34,264 bases of DNA, from contig CAZMVB010000040.1 of assembly GCA_964569795.1 (NCBI GenBank), positions 1 through 34,264 of the forward strand. The letters are read 5' to 3'. Positions 6,836 to 13,749 of the stretch are shown one piece after another. Position 1 is the first letter of the stretch, and each line of letters opens with the position of its first letter. The position numbers and the translations under genes were made by a program. This DNA comes from JAHJDS01 sp964569795 (GTDB lineage Bacteria; Desulfobacterota; Desulfarculia; Desulfarculales; JAHJDS01). Under the pieces are notes generated by a model. It saw only the letters and a list, made by a program, of their open reading frames with translations, was not told where the DNA came from and did no database searches.

Positions 6836-7290
6836 GACTGTCCCTGGTTGGCCTGGGGGGGAATGACCAGGCCCTCGCCGATGACGACCAGCTTGCCGTC
6901 CTGATTGTGGGCCGAGGTCTTGATCCGGACCCACCTGGTCCGGTCTATTTTCTCGGATATCTCGGCGGTGACGGTGACCGTGTCCCCGAAAAAGACGGGG
7001 GCCTTGAACCGGGTCTTGACCTCGAGGGCGACGGTCCCCACCCCGGGCAGCATCGTCCCGACGACCATGGACATCAGGGCCTGGACCAGACCGCCGTGCA
7101 CCAGGCGGCGGCCGAACTGGGTCTCGCGGGCGTACTCGCGATCGACGTGGATCGGATTGAAGTCCCCGCTGACGCCGGCGTACAGGTAAACGTCGGTCTC
7201 GGTCAGGGTCTTGGCAAAGGAGGCCGACATGCCCACTTCGAGTTGTTCAAAGGAAAAGCCCATCCGCCGATTGATCGGCCCCGATGTCAT
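6832..7290 (-). CDS. MaoC-like (R)-specific enoyl-CoA hydratase
   Basis: The product has 152 residues and a single hot-dog domain. The hydratase-2 motif is G-V-S-G-D-F-N-P-I-H-V-D around 39-50, with the Asp and His of the catalytic dyad present. Such proteins hydrate 2-enoyl-CoA to (R)-3-hydroxyacyl-CoA, which fits the next gene, an acyl-CoA dehydrogenase producing enoyl-CoA. The two genes overlap by four bases. A G-rich RBS lies upstream of ATG 7290. A promoter candidate lies at 7345-7374. Confidence 0.88.
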   Translation of the reverse strand: MTSGPINRRMGFSFEQLEVGMSASFAKTLTETDVYLYAGVSGDFNPIHVDREYARETQFGRRLVHGGLVQALMSMVVGTMLPGVGTVALEVKTRFKAPVFFGDTVTVTAEISEKIDRTRWVRIKTSAHNQDGKLVVIGEGLVIPPQANQGQS

Positions 7291-7344
7291 GGTGCCCCCC
7301 TGTCCTCCATGGCCTCGCCCTTGAATAACAGGCGAATCTGAGAC

Positions 7345-7374
7345 ACCTTATTTCCCCGGGGCGGTGACTGTCAA
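7345..7374 (-). promoter_or_regulatory. Candidate promoter of the maoC - acyl-CoA dehydrogenase - hydrolase operon
   Basis: Minus strand TTGACA (7369-7374), 18-base spacer, TAAGGT (7345-7350). The -35 box is consensus and the -10 box is weak. The leader to the maoC ATG would be about 50 bases. Confidence 0.45.
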
Positions 7375-7432
7375 GAAGGCGATTGTTCCCGGGGGCGGGC
7401 GAAAGGGTCCGTCCCGCCGGCGGCCGGGGACG

Positions 7433-7465
7433 AAAAAACCCCGCCCGAAACTCGGGGCGGGGTTT
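7433..7465 (-). terminator. Intrinsic terminator of groES-groEL
   Basis: Stem 7455-7465 / 7436-7446 (CCCCGCCC paired with GGGCGGGG, extended by three A-T pairs), loop 7447-7454. On the minus strand it ends in a run of six or more T residues. It lies 54 bases after the groEL stop. Confidence 0.9.
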
Positions 7466-7518
7466 CTATGTGAACCGGGTCCCGAGGGACCCGGTTGTTG
7501 TCGGACGCGACGAGCGGT

Positions 7519-9159
<1,641 letters not shown>

Positions 9160-9189
9160 GAATCAGTCCTCCCTTCGGGACAGGCGTGG

Positions 9190-9477
9190 TTACTCGATAA
9201 TGCCCAGGATGTCGTCTTCACGCATGATGAGGTACTCTTCCCCGTCCAGGGTGACCTCGGTCCCGGCGTACTTGCCGAACAGGACCCGATTGCCCTTCTT
9301 GACGGTCAGCTCGAGCTTGGTGCCGTTCTCGAGGACCTTGCCCGGGCCCACGGCGACCACCTTGCCCTCCTGGGGCTTTTCCTTGGCCGTGTCCGGAATG
9401 ATGATCCCGCCGGCGGTCATTTCTTCCTCTTCCACCCGGCTGATGATAACCCTATCCTGCAGCGGTCGAATCTTCAT
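9190..9477 (-). CDS. groES: Co-chaperonin GroES (10 kDa)
   Basis: The product has 95 residues with the usual start M-K-I-R-P-L-Q-D-R-V, the mobile loop rich in Glu and Gly (E-E-E-M-T-A-G-G-I-I-I-P), and the conserved V-L-F-G-K-Y-A-G-T-E segment. It caps the GroEL ring. A GGAGG-type RBS lies upstream of ATG 9477. The transcript leader is about 175 bases, long for this operon, and contains an imperfect hairpin at 9518-9539. A promoter and a CIRCE-like operator lie at 9633-9690. Confidence 0.98.
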   Translation of the reverse strand: MKIRPLQDRVIISRVEEEEMTAGGIIIPDTAKEKPQEGKVVAVGPGKVLENGTKLELTVKKGNRVLFGKYAGTEVTLDGEEYLIMREDDILGIIE

Positions 9478-9632
9478 ATGTCCACCTCCGAAATGCTTGC
9501 GTTAGTTCAATGTTCGACCACGGACGCTGGCGTTCGTGGGCCTGGTTGCCAAATGATATGGGTGATGATGCTCATCAGGGCCAAGGGCCCTGTTGTGTTT
9601 CAAGCCATTATTTCAATCATTTAACTTTAAAC

Positions 9633-9659
9633 CTGGCACTCCCCCCCCTTGATTGCCAA
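9633..9659. promoter_or_regulatory. Degenerate CIRCE operator (HrcA site)
   Basis: CTGGCACTC - nine bases - GATTGCCAA, compared with the CIRCE consensus TTAGCACTC - N9 - GAGTGCTAA: 14 of 18 arm positions match and the nine-base spacing is exact. It lies just downstream of the -10 box of the groES promoter, over the expected start point, which is where HrcA represses. Confidence 0.65.
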
Positions 9660-9661
9660 AA

Positions 9662-9690
9662 AAATTAAGCATACCCTGACCCGATTTCAA
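9662..9690 (-). promoter_or_regulatory. Sigma70 promoter of groES-groEL
   Basis: Minus strand TTGAAA (9685-9690), 17-base spacer, TAATTT (9662-9667). No sigma32-type CCCCAT -10 box is seen at the right distance. The position relative to the CIRCE-like element supports it. Confidence 0.65.
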
Positions 9691-9748
9691 GGGAAGATTT
9701 CAATTTTTTTGGAAAATAAGTTAAAAAATTTGGTCGAAACAGCCGGTG

Positions 9749-10183
9749 TCAGCCGGGCCGGCCCGGGCCGGCCTCGGCCAGGGGCGCGGGCCGGGTGTGT
9801 TCCGCGGTCGGGCGGCGGGGCTCATCCCGGACGGCGACCAGCCACATGGGTTCGTCGCCCAGGGCGATCAGGGCGTGGGGCACTCCCGGCGGGATGTAAA
9901 CCAGGGTCTGATGCCCGGTCAGCCGGCGGGAGCGGCGGCCGCCCTGGTCGGCCCAGAAGAATTGGGCCTCACCGGCGAAGACATACAGCCACTCGCCGGC
10001 GGCCGGGTGGAGGTGGTTGCCCCGGACGCGGCCGGGTTCGGTCATGACCACGTGGAGCGAGGCCGGGTCCAGGGCCGCCGGCTGGGGCAAATGGTCCCAG
10101 GGGAAGGCGGCCCAGCCGCGCTCGTCAGGATAGACGGTGCGCTCGACGTCGATAAAACGGGGCCGCTCGGCTTTTGTATTCAT
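9749..10183 (-). CDS. Small cupin protein (sugar-epimerase-like fold)
   Basis: The product has 144 residues from ATG 10183; the open frame reaches TTG 10219 but would then run through the inverted repeat between the divergent genes. A cupin core is visible: G-N-H-L-H-P-A-A-G-E-W-L-Y-V-F-A-G-E supplies the His, His, Glu of cupin motif 1, and Y-I-P-P-G-V-P-H-A supplies the His of motif 2. This suggests a metal-binding single-domain cupin of the kind annotated as WxcM-like or dTDP-sugar isomerase-like. It is transcribed divergently from a second cupin with 47 bases between. Function not assigned. Confidence 0.78.
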   Translation of the reverse strand: MNTKAERPRFIDVERTVYPDERGWAAFPWDHLPQPAALDPASLHVVMTEPGRVRGNHLHPAAGEWLYVFAGEAQFFWADQGGRRSRRLTGHQTLVYIPPGVPHALIALGDEPMWLVAVRDEPRRPTAEHTRPAPLAEAGPGRPG

Positions 10184-10192
10184 GGGACTTAT

Positions 10193-10217
10193 GTTAAATT
10201 GTCCGGGACGGTTTAAC
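10193..10217. promoter_or_regulatory. 25-bp inverted repeat between divergent cupin genes
   Basis: GTTAAA-tt-GTCC-g-GGAC-gg-TTTAAC, centred on 10205: ten of twelve arm positions pair. It fills over half of the 47-base divergent intergenic region and could be a shared operator. No promoter boxes are obvious. Confidence 0.5.
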
Positions 10218-10230
10218 AAGGACGGAGGCC

Positions 10231-10692
10231 ATGGACCTGATCGACGGTGTCAAGGTGAAGGAGCTCACGGTCATCCCCGACGACCGGGGCCGGCTCATGG
10301 AGATCCTGCGGGCCGATGACGAGATGTTCGAGGAGTTCGGTCAGGTCTATCTGACGACGACCCTGCCCGGCGTGGTCAAGGCCTGGCACTGCCACCACCT
10401 CCAGACCGACAACATCTGCTGCGTGGCCGGCATGATCCGGCTGGCGATGTACGACGAACGGGACGGCTCGTCCACCTTCGGTCTGGTCAACGATTTCTAT
10501 CTGGGCGTTCACAGACCGCTTCTGGTCCAGGTCCCGCCCTTTGTTTTTCATGGCTGGAAGTGCGTCAGCCCGGACGAGGCGCTGATCGTCAACACCGTCA
10601 CCCGGCCTTACAACCACGCGGCGCCCGACGAGTACCGCCTCCCGGCCCACGAGTCGCATATCCCCTTTTCCTGGGACAGAATAGATCGCTAG
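10231..10692 (+). CDS. RmlC-like cupin, dTDP-4-dehydrorhamnose 3,5-epimerase family
   Basis: The product has 153 residues, shorter than classical RmlC (about 180). The sequence opens with D-D-R-G-R-L-M-E-I-L-R-A-D-D, has V-K-A-W-H-C-H-H-L-Q-T-D in the place of the RmlC active-site histidine region, and V-P-P-F-V-F-H-G-W in the second strand set. These are features of the dTDP-sugar isomerase family. RBS GGAGG lies six bases before ATG 10231. No other rhamnose or sugar-nucleotide gene is in the window, so the substrate may be different. It is divergent from the other cupin across a shared inverted repeat. Confidence 0.82.
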   Translation: MDLIDGVKVKELTVIPDDRGRLMEILRADDEMFEEFGQVYLTTTLPGVVKAWHCHHLQTDNICCVAGMIRLAMYDERDGSSTFGLVNDFYLGVHRPLLVQVPPFVFHGWKCVSPDEALIVNTVTRPYNHAAPDEYRLPAHESHIPFSWDRIDR

Positions 10693-10742
10693 GCCCCTCG
10701 GCCGATCCCGCCCCGACCGGGCGGTGGGGTCCCTGTCCGGTG

Positions 10743-10770
10743 TTGGATTTTCCCGCTATTCCGGTATAGT
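10743..10770 (+). promoter_or_regulatory. Candidate promoter of the selenocysteine rhodanese
   Basis: TTGGAT (10743-10748), 16-base spacer, TATAGT (10765-10770). It is about 110 bases upstream of the ATG at 10880. Confidence 0.5.
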
Positions 10771-10879
10771 TCAAATGACGTTACTGGTTTTCTGAACAAC
10801 AATGTGGGGCAAAATGGCCTCGACCCGACGCCGGGCCGGCCGATGCCCATGACGTGACCCTGAACAGGAGGATGAGCGT

Positions 10880-11278
10880 ATGAAACGGCTTGCCGTTCTG
10901 GTCGGGATGGTCTTCCTGACCGGGCTGACGGTCACTGCGGCCGGGGCCCAGACTGTGCCGCGAATCAGCATAGATCAACTCAAAAAAATGCTGGGCAACC
11001 CGCAGGTCAAGATCATCGACGTCCGGGCCGGCTCGGACTGGGCGGCCAGCACCATCAAGATCAAGGGCGCGATCCGCGAGGAGCCCTTTCAGGCCGCCAA
11101 GTGGGCCAAGAAGTACGGCAAGGACCAGACCCTGGTCCTGTACTGCGCCTGACCCCACGAGCATACCTCCGCCGGTACGGCGAGGCAGTTGATCAGGATG
11201 GGATACAAGAAGGTTTATGTGCTCCTGGGCGGCTGGCACGCCTGGCGCTGGGCCCGGTATCCGACCGAGCCCAAGTAA
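10880..11278 (+). CDS. Exported rhodanese-type sulfurtransferase, selenoprotein (in-frame UGA = Sec)
   Basis: Read through the TGA at 11150-11152 the frame gives 132 residues and ends at TAA 11276-11278. A signal peptide occupies about 1-23 (cleavage after A-G-A). The rhodanese fold is seen in I-I-D-V-R (45-49), the active-site strand L-V-L-Y-C89-A-U91-P-H-E-H-T-S-A, and the closing Y-K-K-V-Y-V-L-L-G-G-W-H-A-W. Without read-through the protein would lose half the active-site loop and the last strand, yet the downstream frame is fully conserved in rhodanese pattern. Rhodaneses with Y-C-x-C-P-x-E-x-T-S-A have Cys where UGA stands here. A stem-loop of bSECIS type starts 13 bases after the UGA. 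RBS AGGAGG precedes ATG 10880. It probably handles sulfane sulfur or selenium in the periplasm. Confidence 0.9.
11166..11185 (+). promoter_or_regulatory. bSECIS-like stem-loop for selenocysteine insertion
   Basis: CCTC/GAGG, a bulged C, then GCCG/CGGC closing a small GTA loop (or GCC/GGC closing GGTAC). The loop G is 23 bases past the UGA, within the window SelB uses. A bulged base below a loop with G-U recalls the fdhF element. It lies in the coding sequence. Confidence 0.75.
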
Positions 11279-11288
11279 TCGACAATAA

Positions 11289-11323
11289 ATCCCGTCACCC
11301 CCGGTCACCGGAGGTGGCGGGAT
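11289..11323. terminator. Hairpin downstream of the rhodanese gene
   Basis: ATCCCG-T-CACC pairs with GGTG-G-CGGGAT (11289-11299 / 11313-11323), and the interior CCGGT-C-ACCGG pairs again, so nearly the whole 35 bases fold. It lies ten bases after the rhodanese stop and 16 before the convergent gene end. There is no clear U-tract, so it may act as a weak bidirectional terminator. Confidence 0.45.
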
Positions 11324-11338
11324 CAAGGCCGAACAGGG

Positions 11339-11803
11339 TCACGACGGATCGGTCGCCAAATAGTGGCGCTCGCCACCCAGTTCCAGAAAAAAACGATCTC
11401 CCTCTTGCCCCAGCCTTTCGGCCAGCTGGTAATAGGCCTTGCGGGAGAACCGGGCCGGAAATTTTTTGTACCGGACCCGGCAGTAGATCACGTTATCCTC
11501 GCCCATTTTTAAAGTATCCGGCGCCAGCGGCTCGGAGCGCCCGTCGTTGAGGGTCAGGATGATGGTTCCCGAGGCGTCTTCCTCGACCCGCCAGACCACG
11601 AAAAAGGTGTCGGCCACGTCCACGTAGCAGGGCTTGCCCTGCCAGACGATGACGTAGCGGCCCTGCTCGTCCAGGCGCACGTTGTCAAAGAAGACCTCGA
11701 GGATGTTTTCCCGAAAGATCTCGGCCCCCTTGTGCCAGAATTTTCCGTCCCGGTCCACTTCCACCAGACAAGGGGGAATTTCCGGCGATTCAGACGACGA
11801 CAT
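11339..11803 (-). CDS. DUF1285-like protein
   Basis: The product has 154 residues. It reads D-R-D-G-K-F-W-H-K-G-A-E-I-F-R near the start, then a series of beta strands (Y-V-I-V-W-Q-G-K-P-C-Y-V-D-V-A-D-T-F-F-V-V-W). This order of a D-G-x-W-x-H-x-G opening followed by strands resembles DUF1285 proteins; the match is from memory. No catalytic motif is visible. ATG 11803 is preceded by GAGGAGG four bases upstream; the frame extends to 11836 but would start inside the palindromic element. Function unknown. Confidence 0.72.
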   Translation of the reverse strand: MSSSESPEIPPCLVEVDRDGKFWHKGAEIFRENILEVFFDNVRLDEQGRYVIVWQGKPCYVDVADTFFVVWRVEEDASGTIILTLNDGRSEPLAPDTLKMGEDNVIYCRVRYKKFPARFSRKAYYQLAERLGQEGDRFFLELGGERHYLATDPS

Positions 11804-11815
11804 ACATCCTCCTCT

Positions 11816-11893
11816 AAAATTGGGGACAGCCTCCAATTATTGTTAATCCAACAACAACAGCCTGTTGCTGAAATAGGAGGCTGTCCCTATTTT
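11816..11893. repeat. 78-bp palindromic (REP/MITE-like) element
   Basis: Outer arms AAAATTGGGGACAGCCTCC (11816-11834) and GGAGGCTGTCCCTATTTT (11876-11893) are near-perfect inverted copies, and a CAACAG/CTGTTG hairpin lies inside. GGGACAGCCTCC-type palindromes are common dispersed elements, some moved by REP-associated tyrosine transposases. The right arm contains the dtd stop codon. On the minus strand the element lies between dtd and the DUF1285-like gene and may attenuate transcription. Confidence 0.65.
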
Positions 11894-12336
11894 TCCGACC
11901 GGCTGTCCAGGATCAAGGTCACCGGGCCCTGATTGACCAGTTCCACGTCCATCATCGCCCCGAACCGGCCCCGGGCCGTCCTCACCCCCAGGGATTCCAC
12001 CCGGGCCACAAAGGCCATGAACAACGGCTCGGCCGCCTCCCCCGGTGCGGCCCGGACGAACGACGGCCGCCGGCCCTTGCGGGAGTCCCCCCAGAGGGTG
12101 AACTGACTGACCGCCAGCAGCTCGCCGCCCACGTCCAGCAGTGACCGGTTCAGCTTGCCGCCCGAATCCTCGAAGATGCGCAGGTTGACGATCTTGTCGG
12201 CCAGATAGGTCGCGTCCCGGGCCGCGTCCTCGACCCCCACCCCCACCAGGACCATCAGGCCCGGACCGATGGCCCCGATGGTTTCATCGGCGACCTTGAC
12301 CCGTGCCCGGGAGACCCGCTGAACCACGGCCCGCAA
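11887..12336 (-). CDS. dtd: D-aminoacyl-tRNA deacylase
   Basis: The product has 149 residues, the normal length. The two DTD active-site motifs are present: S-Q-F-T-L in L-A-V-S-Q-F-T-L-W-G-D, and N-Q-G-P-V-T near the C terminus (family pattern N-x-G-P-V-T). It removes D-amino acids and mischarged glycine from tRNA. The N terminus M-R-A-V-V-Q-R-V is exactly that of the family, so the TTG at 12336 is the start; GAGG lies about eight bases upstream. The last codon and TAG stop come from the right arm of a palindromic repeat, so the tail may have been altered by an insertion. Confidence 0.95.
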   Translation of the reverse strand: MRAVVQRVSRARVKVADETIGAIGPGLMVLVGVGVEDAARDATYLADKIVNLRIFEDSGGKLNRSLLDVGGELLAVSQFTLWGDSRKGRRPSFVRAAPGEAAEPLFMAFVARVESLGVRTARGRFGAMMDVELVNQGPVTLILDSRSEK

Positions 12337-12435
12337 CTGCCCGACCTCACTTTGTTGTTAAAAAACCAGGCGCCGGACTTCCGGCCCCCCCATACAACAC
12401 CGCTTCCCGGCCCGGGTCAAGACGTTAATGCCGGG

Positions 12436-12464
12436 TTGACACGCGCCATTGGAGTGCTTACTAT
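12436..12464 (+). promoter_or_regulatory. Sigma70 promoter of the zinc-ribbon and small-protein genes
   Basis: TTGACA (12436-12441), 17-base spacer, TACTAT (12459-12464). A short leader leads to GGAGG and ATG 12494, which supports that start over an upstream in-frame ATG at 12449. Confidence 0.78.
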
Positions 12465-12493
12465 CGGAACAAGCGATCGAGGAGGTTGATTTC

Positions 12494-12703
12494 ATGCCCA
12501 TTTACGAATATGAGTGTTCCCAGTGCGGCCACCGATTCGAGGAACTGGTCTTCGGCTCCGAGGAAGGGGTCCAGTGCCCCAAGTGCGGGGACAACAAGGT
12601 CGAGCGTCTCTTGTCCGCCTTTTCCTGCGGTTCCACGACCGGCACGGTGTCCCTGGGTAGCATGCCGTCCGGCGGCTGCGGGCCGTCCAGCGGCTTTTCC
12701 TGA
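12494..12703 (+). CDS. FmdB-type zinc-ribbon protein
   Basis: The product has 69 residues. It begins M-P-I-Y-E-Y-E-C-S-Q-C-G-H-R-F-E, the hallmark of the FmdB/CxxC-CxxC-SSSS family, with a second C-P-K-C-G pair closing a zinc ribbon. The tail is Gly/Ser-rich with two more Cys. FmdB was named as a regulator in methylotrophs, but the true role of most members is unknown. RBS GGAGG lies in front of ATG 12494. A small membrane protein gene follows after 44 bases. Confidence 0.92.
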   Translation: MPIYEYECSQCGHRFEELVFGSEEGVQCPKCGDNKVERLLSAFSCGSTTGTVSLGSMPSGGCGPSSGFS

Positions 12704-12747
12704 GCCTGAAACCCCGGGCGGCGGTCGGCCGCCCTGGAGTTTTTTGT

Positions 12748-12906
12748 ATGGAAATCATCATCTTCCTGGCGATCATCGCCGCCTGGTTCGTGCTGCAGTG
12801 GTGGGTCCTGCCCAAGATGGGGGTCGAGACCTGACTGCGCGATTCCTGCCGGACCGGGGACCGGTCCCTGAAATCTCGGCTTGACAAGACCAGGCCACCC
12901 GACTAG
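12748..12906 (+). CDS. Small single-pass membrane protein, probable selenoprotein
   Basis: ATG 12748 opens a frame of 28 codons made almost entirely of one membrane helix (M-E-I-I-I-F-L-A-I-I-A-A-W-F-V-L-Q-W-W) followed by V-L-P-K-M-G-V-E-T, then TGA at 12832-12834. If the TGA is read as selenocysteine the protein continues U-L-R-D-S-C-R-T-G-D and ends at TAG 12904-12906 with 52 residues. That gives a T-U-x4-C motif just outside the membrane. I recall small proteins of this type with T-C-x4-C there, but could not verify it. A perfect 7-bp hairpin with a GGA loop lies 24 bases past the TGA, matching the rhodanese spacing. The fallback is a 28-residue protein ending at 12834. The last codon overlaps the -10 box of the next promoter. 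Confidence 0.55.
12851..12867 (+). promoter_or_regulatory. Second bSECIS-like hairpin
   Basis: GGACCGG - GGA - CCGGTCC, a perfect 7-bp stem with G-containing loop; the first loop G is 24 bases after the TGA at 12832-12834. No U-run follows, which argues against a terminator. No bulged base is seen, so it is a less typical bSECIS than the one at 11166. Confidence 0.5.
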
Positions 12907-12909
12907 AAT
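12881..12909 (+). promoter_or_regulatory. Sigma70 promoter ahead of the triple-terminator leader
   Basis: TTGACA (12881-12886), 17-base spacer, TAGAAT (12904-12909). Transcription would start near 12916 and meet the first hairpin about 30 bases later. Confidence 0.8.
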
Positions 12910-12943
12910 AGAATAAACATCCAGGGAAGATAGCTGGAGACAG

Positions 12944-12973
12944 GGACGTCTCGCCGGGACGTCCTTTTGTTTT
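12944..12973 (+). terminator. Tandem intrinsic terminator 1 of 3
   Basis: GGACGTC (12944-12950), 7-base loop, GACGTCC (12958-12964), followed by TTTTGTTTT. Transcripts from the promoter at 12881 ending here would be about 57 bases. Confidence 0.75.
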
Positions 12974-12990
12974 GGGATCTGGACGGAGAA

Positions 12991-13021
12991 GGGCGTTCCA
13001 ACATGGGGAGCGTCCTTTTTT
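12991..13021 (+). terminator. Tandem intrinsic terminator 2 of 3
   Basis: GGGCGTTCC (12991-12999), 7-base loop, GGAGCGTCC (13007-13015) with two G-U pairs, followed by six T. Its right arm GGAGCGTCC nearly matches that of terminator 3. Confidence 0.8.
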
Positions 13022-13035
13022 ATTGAGTCTGAGAG

Positions 13036-13067
13036 GGACGCTCCGCACAGGGAGAGCGTCCTTTTTT
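13036..13067 (+). terminator. Tandem intrinsic terminator 3 of 3
   Basis: GGACGCTC (13036-13043), 10-base loop, GAGCGTCC (13054-13061), followed by six T. The next open frame begins 60 bases further on. Confidence 0.85.
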
Positions 13068-13127
13068 GGTGGCCCCAACGGCCCCAGGCGCGCTCCTTGG
13101 AAACGGACCCGAACCAGGAGGCGTTCC

Positions 13128-13433
13128 ATGGTCACCATCGGTCAAGCGGCGGGCATCACCGGTCGTCTGGCCAGCGCGGCGATGAACCTCGGCCGGCCGG
13201 ACCTGGCCTTCAGCCAACTGAATAATAATCCCATGGGCGGCCTGATGTCGTCCCCGAAAAGCGGGCTGATCCCCCTCGGCTCGTCCAGGAAGACGGGCCT
13301 GATGATGGGCCTTCAGACCCAGACCGGCCTGCTGGGCGGCCTGGGCATGAAAAAGGCCTCGACCCTGGCCCTGGGCACCCGGCCGACGGGCGCGGTGGGC
13401 CTGACGGGCGGCCTGATCAGCCGCAGGGTCTGA
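13128..13433 (+). CDS. Unknown Gly/Leu/Thr-rich protein
   Basis: The product has 101 residues, starting at ATG 13128 with AGGAGG six bases upstream. The composition is Gly-, Leu-, Ser/Thr- and Met-rich, with loose repeats of T-G-L-x-G-G-L type and no charged core. No motif or family was recognised. It lies behind a promoter and three tandem terminators. After its TGA (13431-13433) the same frame stays open for another 98 codons to 13730, so it could be the first part of a longer interrupted or read-through gene. Confidence 0.6.
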   Translation: MVTIGQAAGITGRLASAAMNLGRPDLAFSQLNNNPMGGLMSSPKSGLIPLGSSRKTGLMMGLQTQTGLLGGLGMKKASTLALGTRPTGAVGLTGGLISRRV

Positions 13434-13445
13434 GGCCGGGCCGCC

Positions 13446-13730
13446 GTGGTTGAACTGGTCACCGGCTCCCCGGGCCCGGGGCTGTTCCGTTTGGGATCGA
13501 ACCTCTTTTCCGGGGTCGGCCCGAGCGAATGGGCGGCTCAGCTGGCCGATTGGCGATATGATCTCGGTGCCCAGATCAGGCAGAGTTTCGTGGCCCGGGT
13601 CATCGCCCGGCAGATCAGCTATTCCCACCGGGGTCGGTCCCTGAACGGGCCCCAGATCCAGACCAGGGCGGCCCTGCTGGCGGCCAAGCTGACCAGCCAT
13701 TCCGGCGGGGTGATCGACGTCAGGCTCTAA
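13446..13730 (+). CDS. Unknown protein in the same frame as its upstream neighbour
   Basis: A 94-residue frame can start at GTG 13446; a GAGG lies about ten bases upstream, overlapping the previous stop. The middle is helical and basic (W-A-A-Q-L-A-D-W-R-Y-D-L-G-A-Q-I-R-Q-S-F-V), followed by a serine/glycine-rich end. No family recognised. The frame is identical to that of 13128-13433, separated by one TGA and four codons. Possibilities are a distinct translationally coupled gene, the second half of a gene broken by a nonsense mutation, or a read-through product. It ends 19 bases before the convergent pcnB. Confidence 0.5.
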   Translation: MVELVTGSPGPGLFRLGSNLFSGVGPSEWAAQLADWRYDLGAQIRQSFVARVIARQISYSHRGRSLNGPQIQTRAALLAAKLTSHSGGVIDVRL

Positions 13731-13749
13731 GTATCTGTCAGTTAAGAAC

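Noticed and set aside
6836..6934. N-terminal extension of the acyl-CoA dehydrogenase
   Set aside because: It lies wholly inside maoC and does not resemble the family; ATG 6835 overlaps the maoC stop as ATGA.
11150..11152. True stop codon ending a 90-residue truncated rhodanese
   Set aside because: The frame after the TGA encodes the rest of the rhodanese fold without any further disruption, and a SECIS-like hairpin follows at the right distance.
12851..12867. Intrinsic terminator for the zinc-ribbon gene
   Set aside because: The stem is strong but is followed by CTGAAATC, not a U-run. A SECIS role fits better, although not proven.
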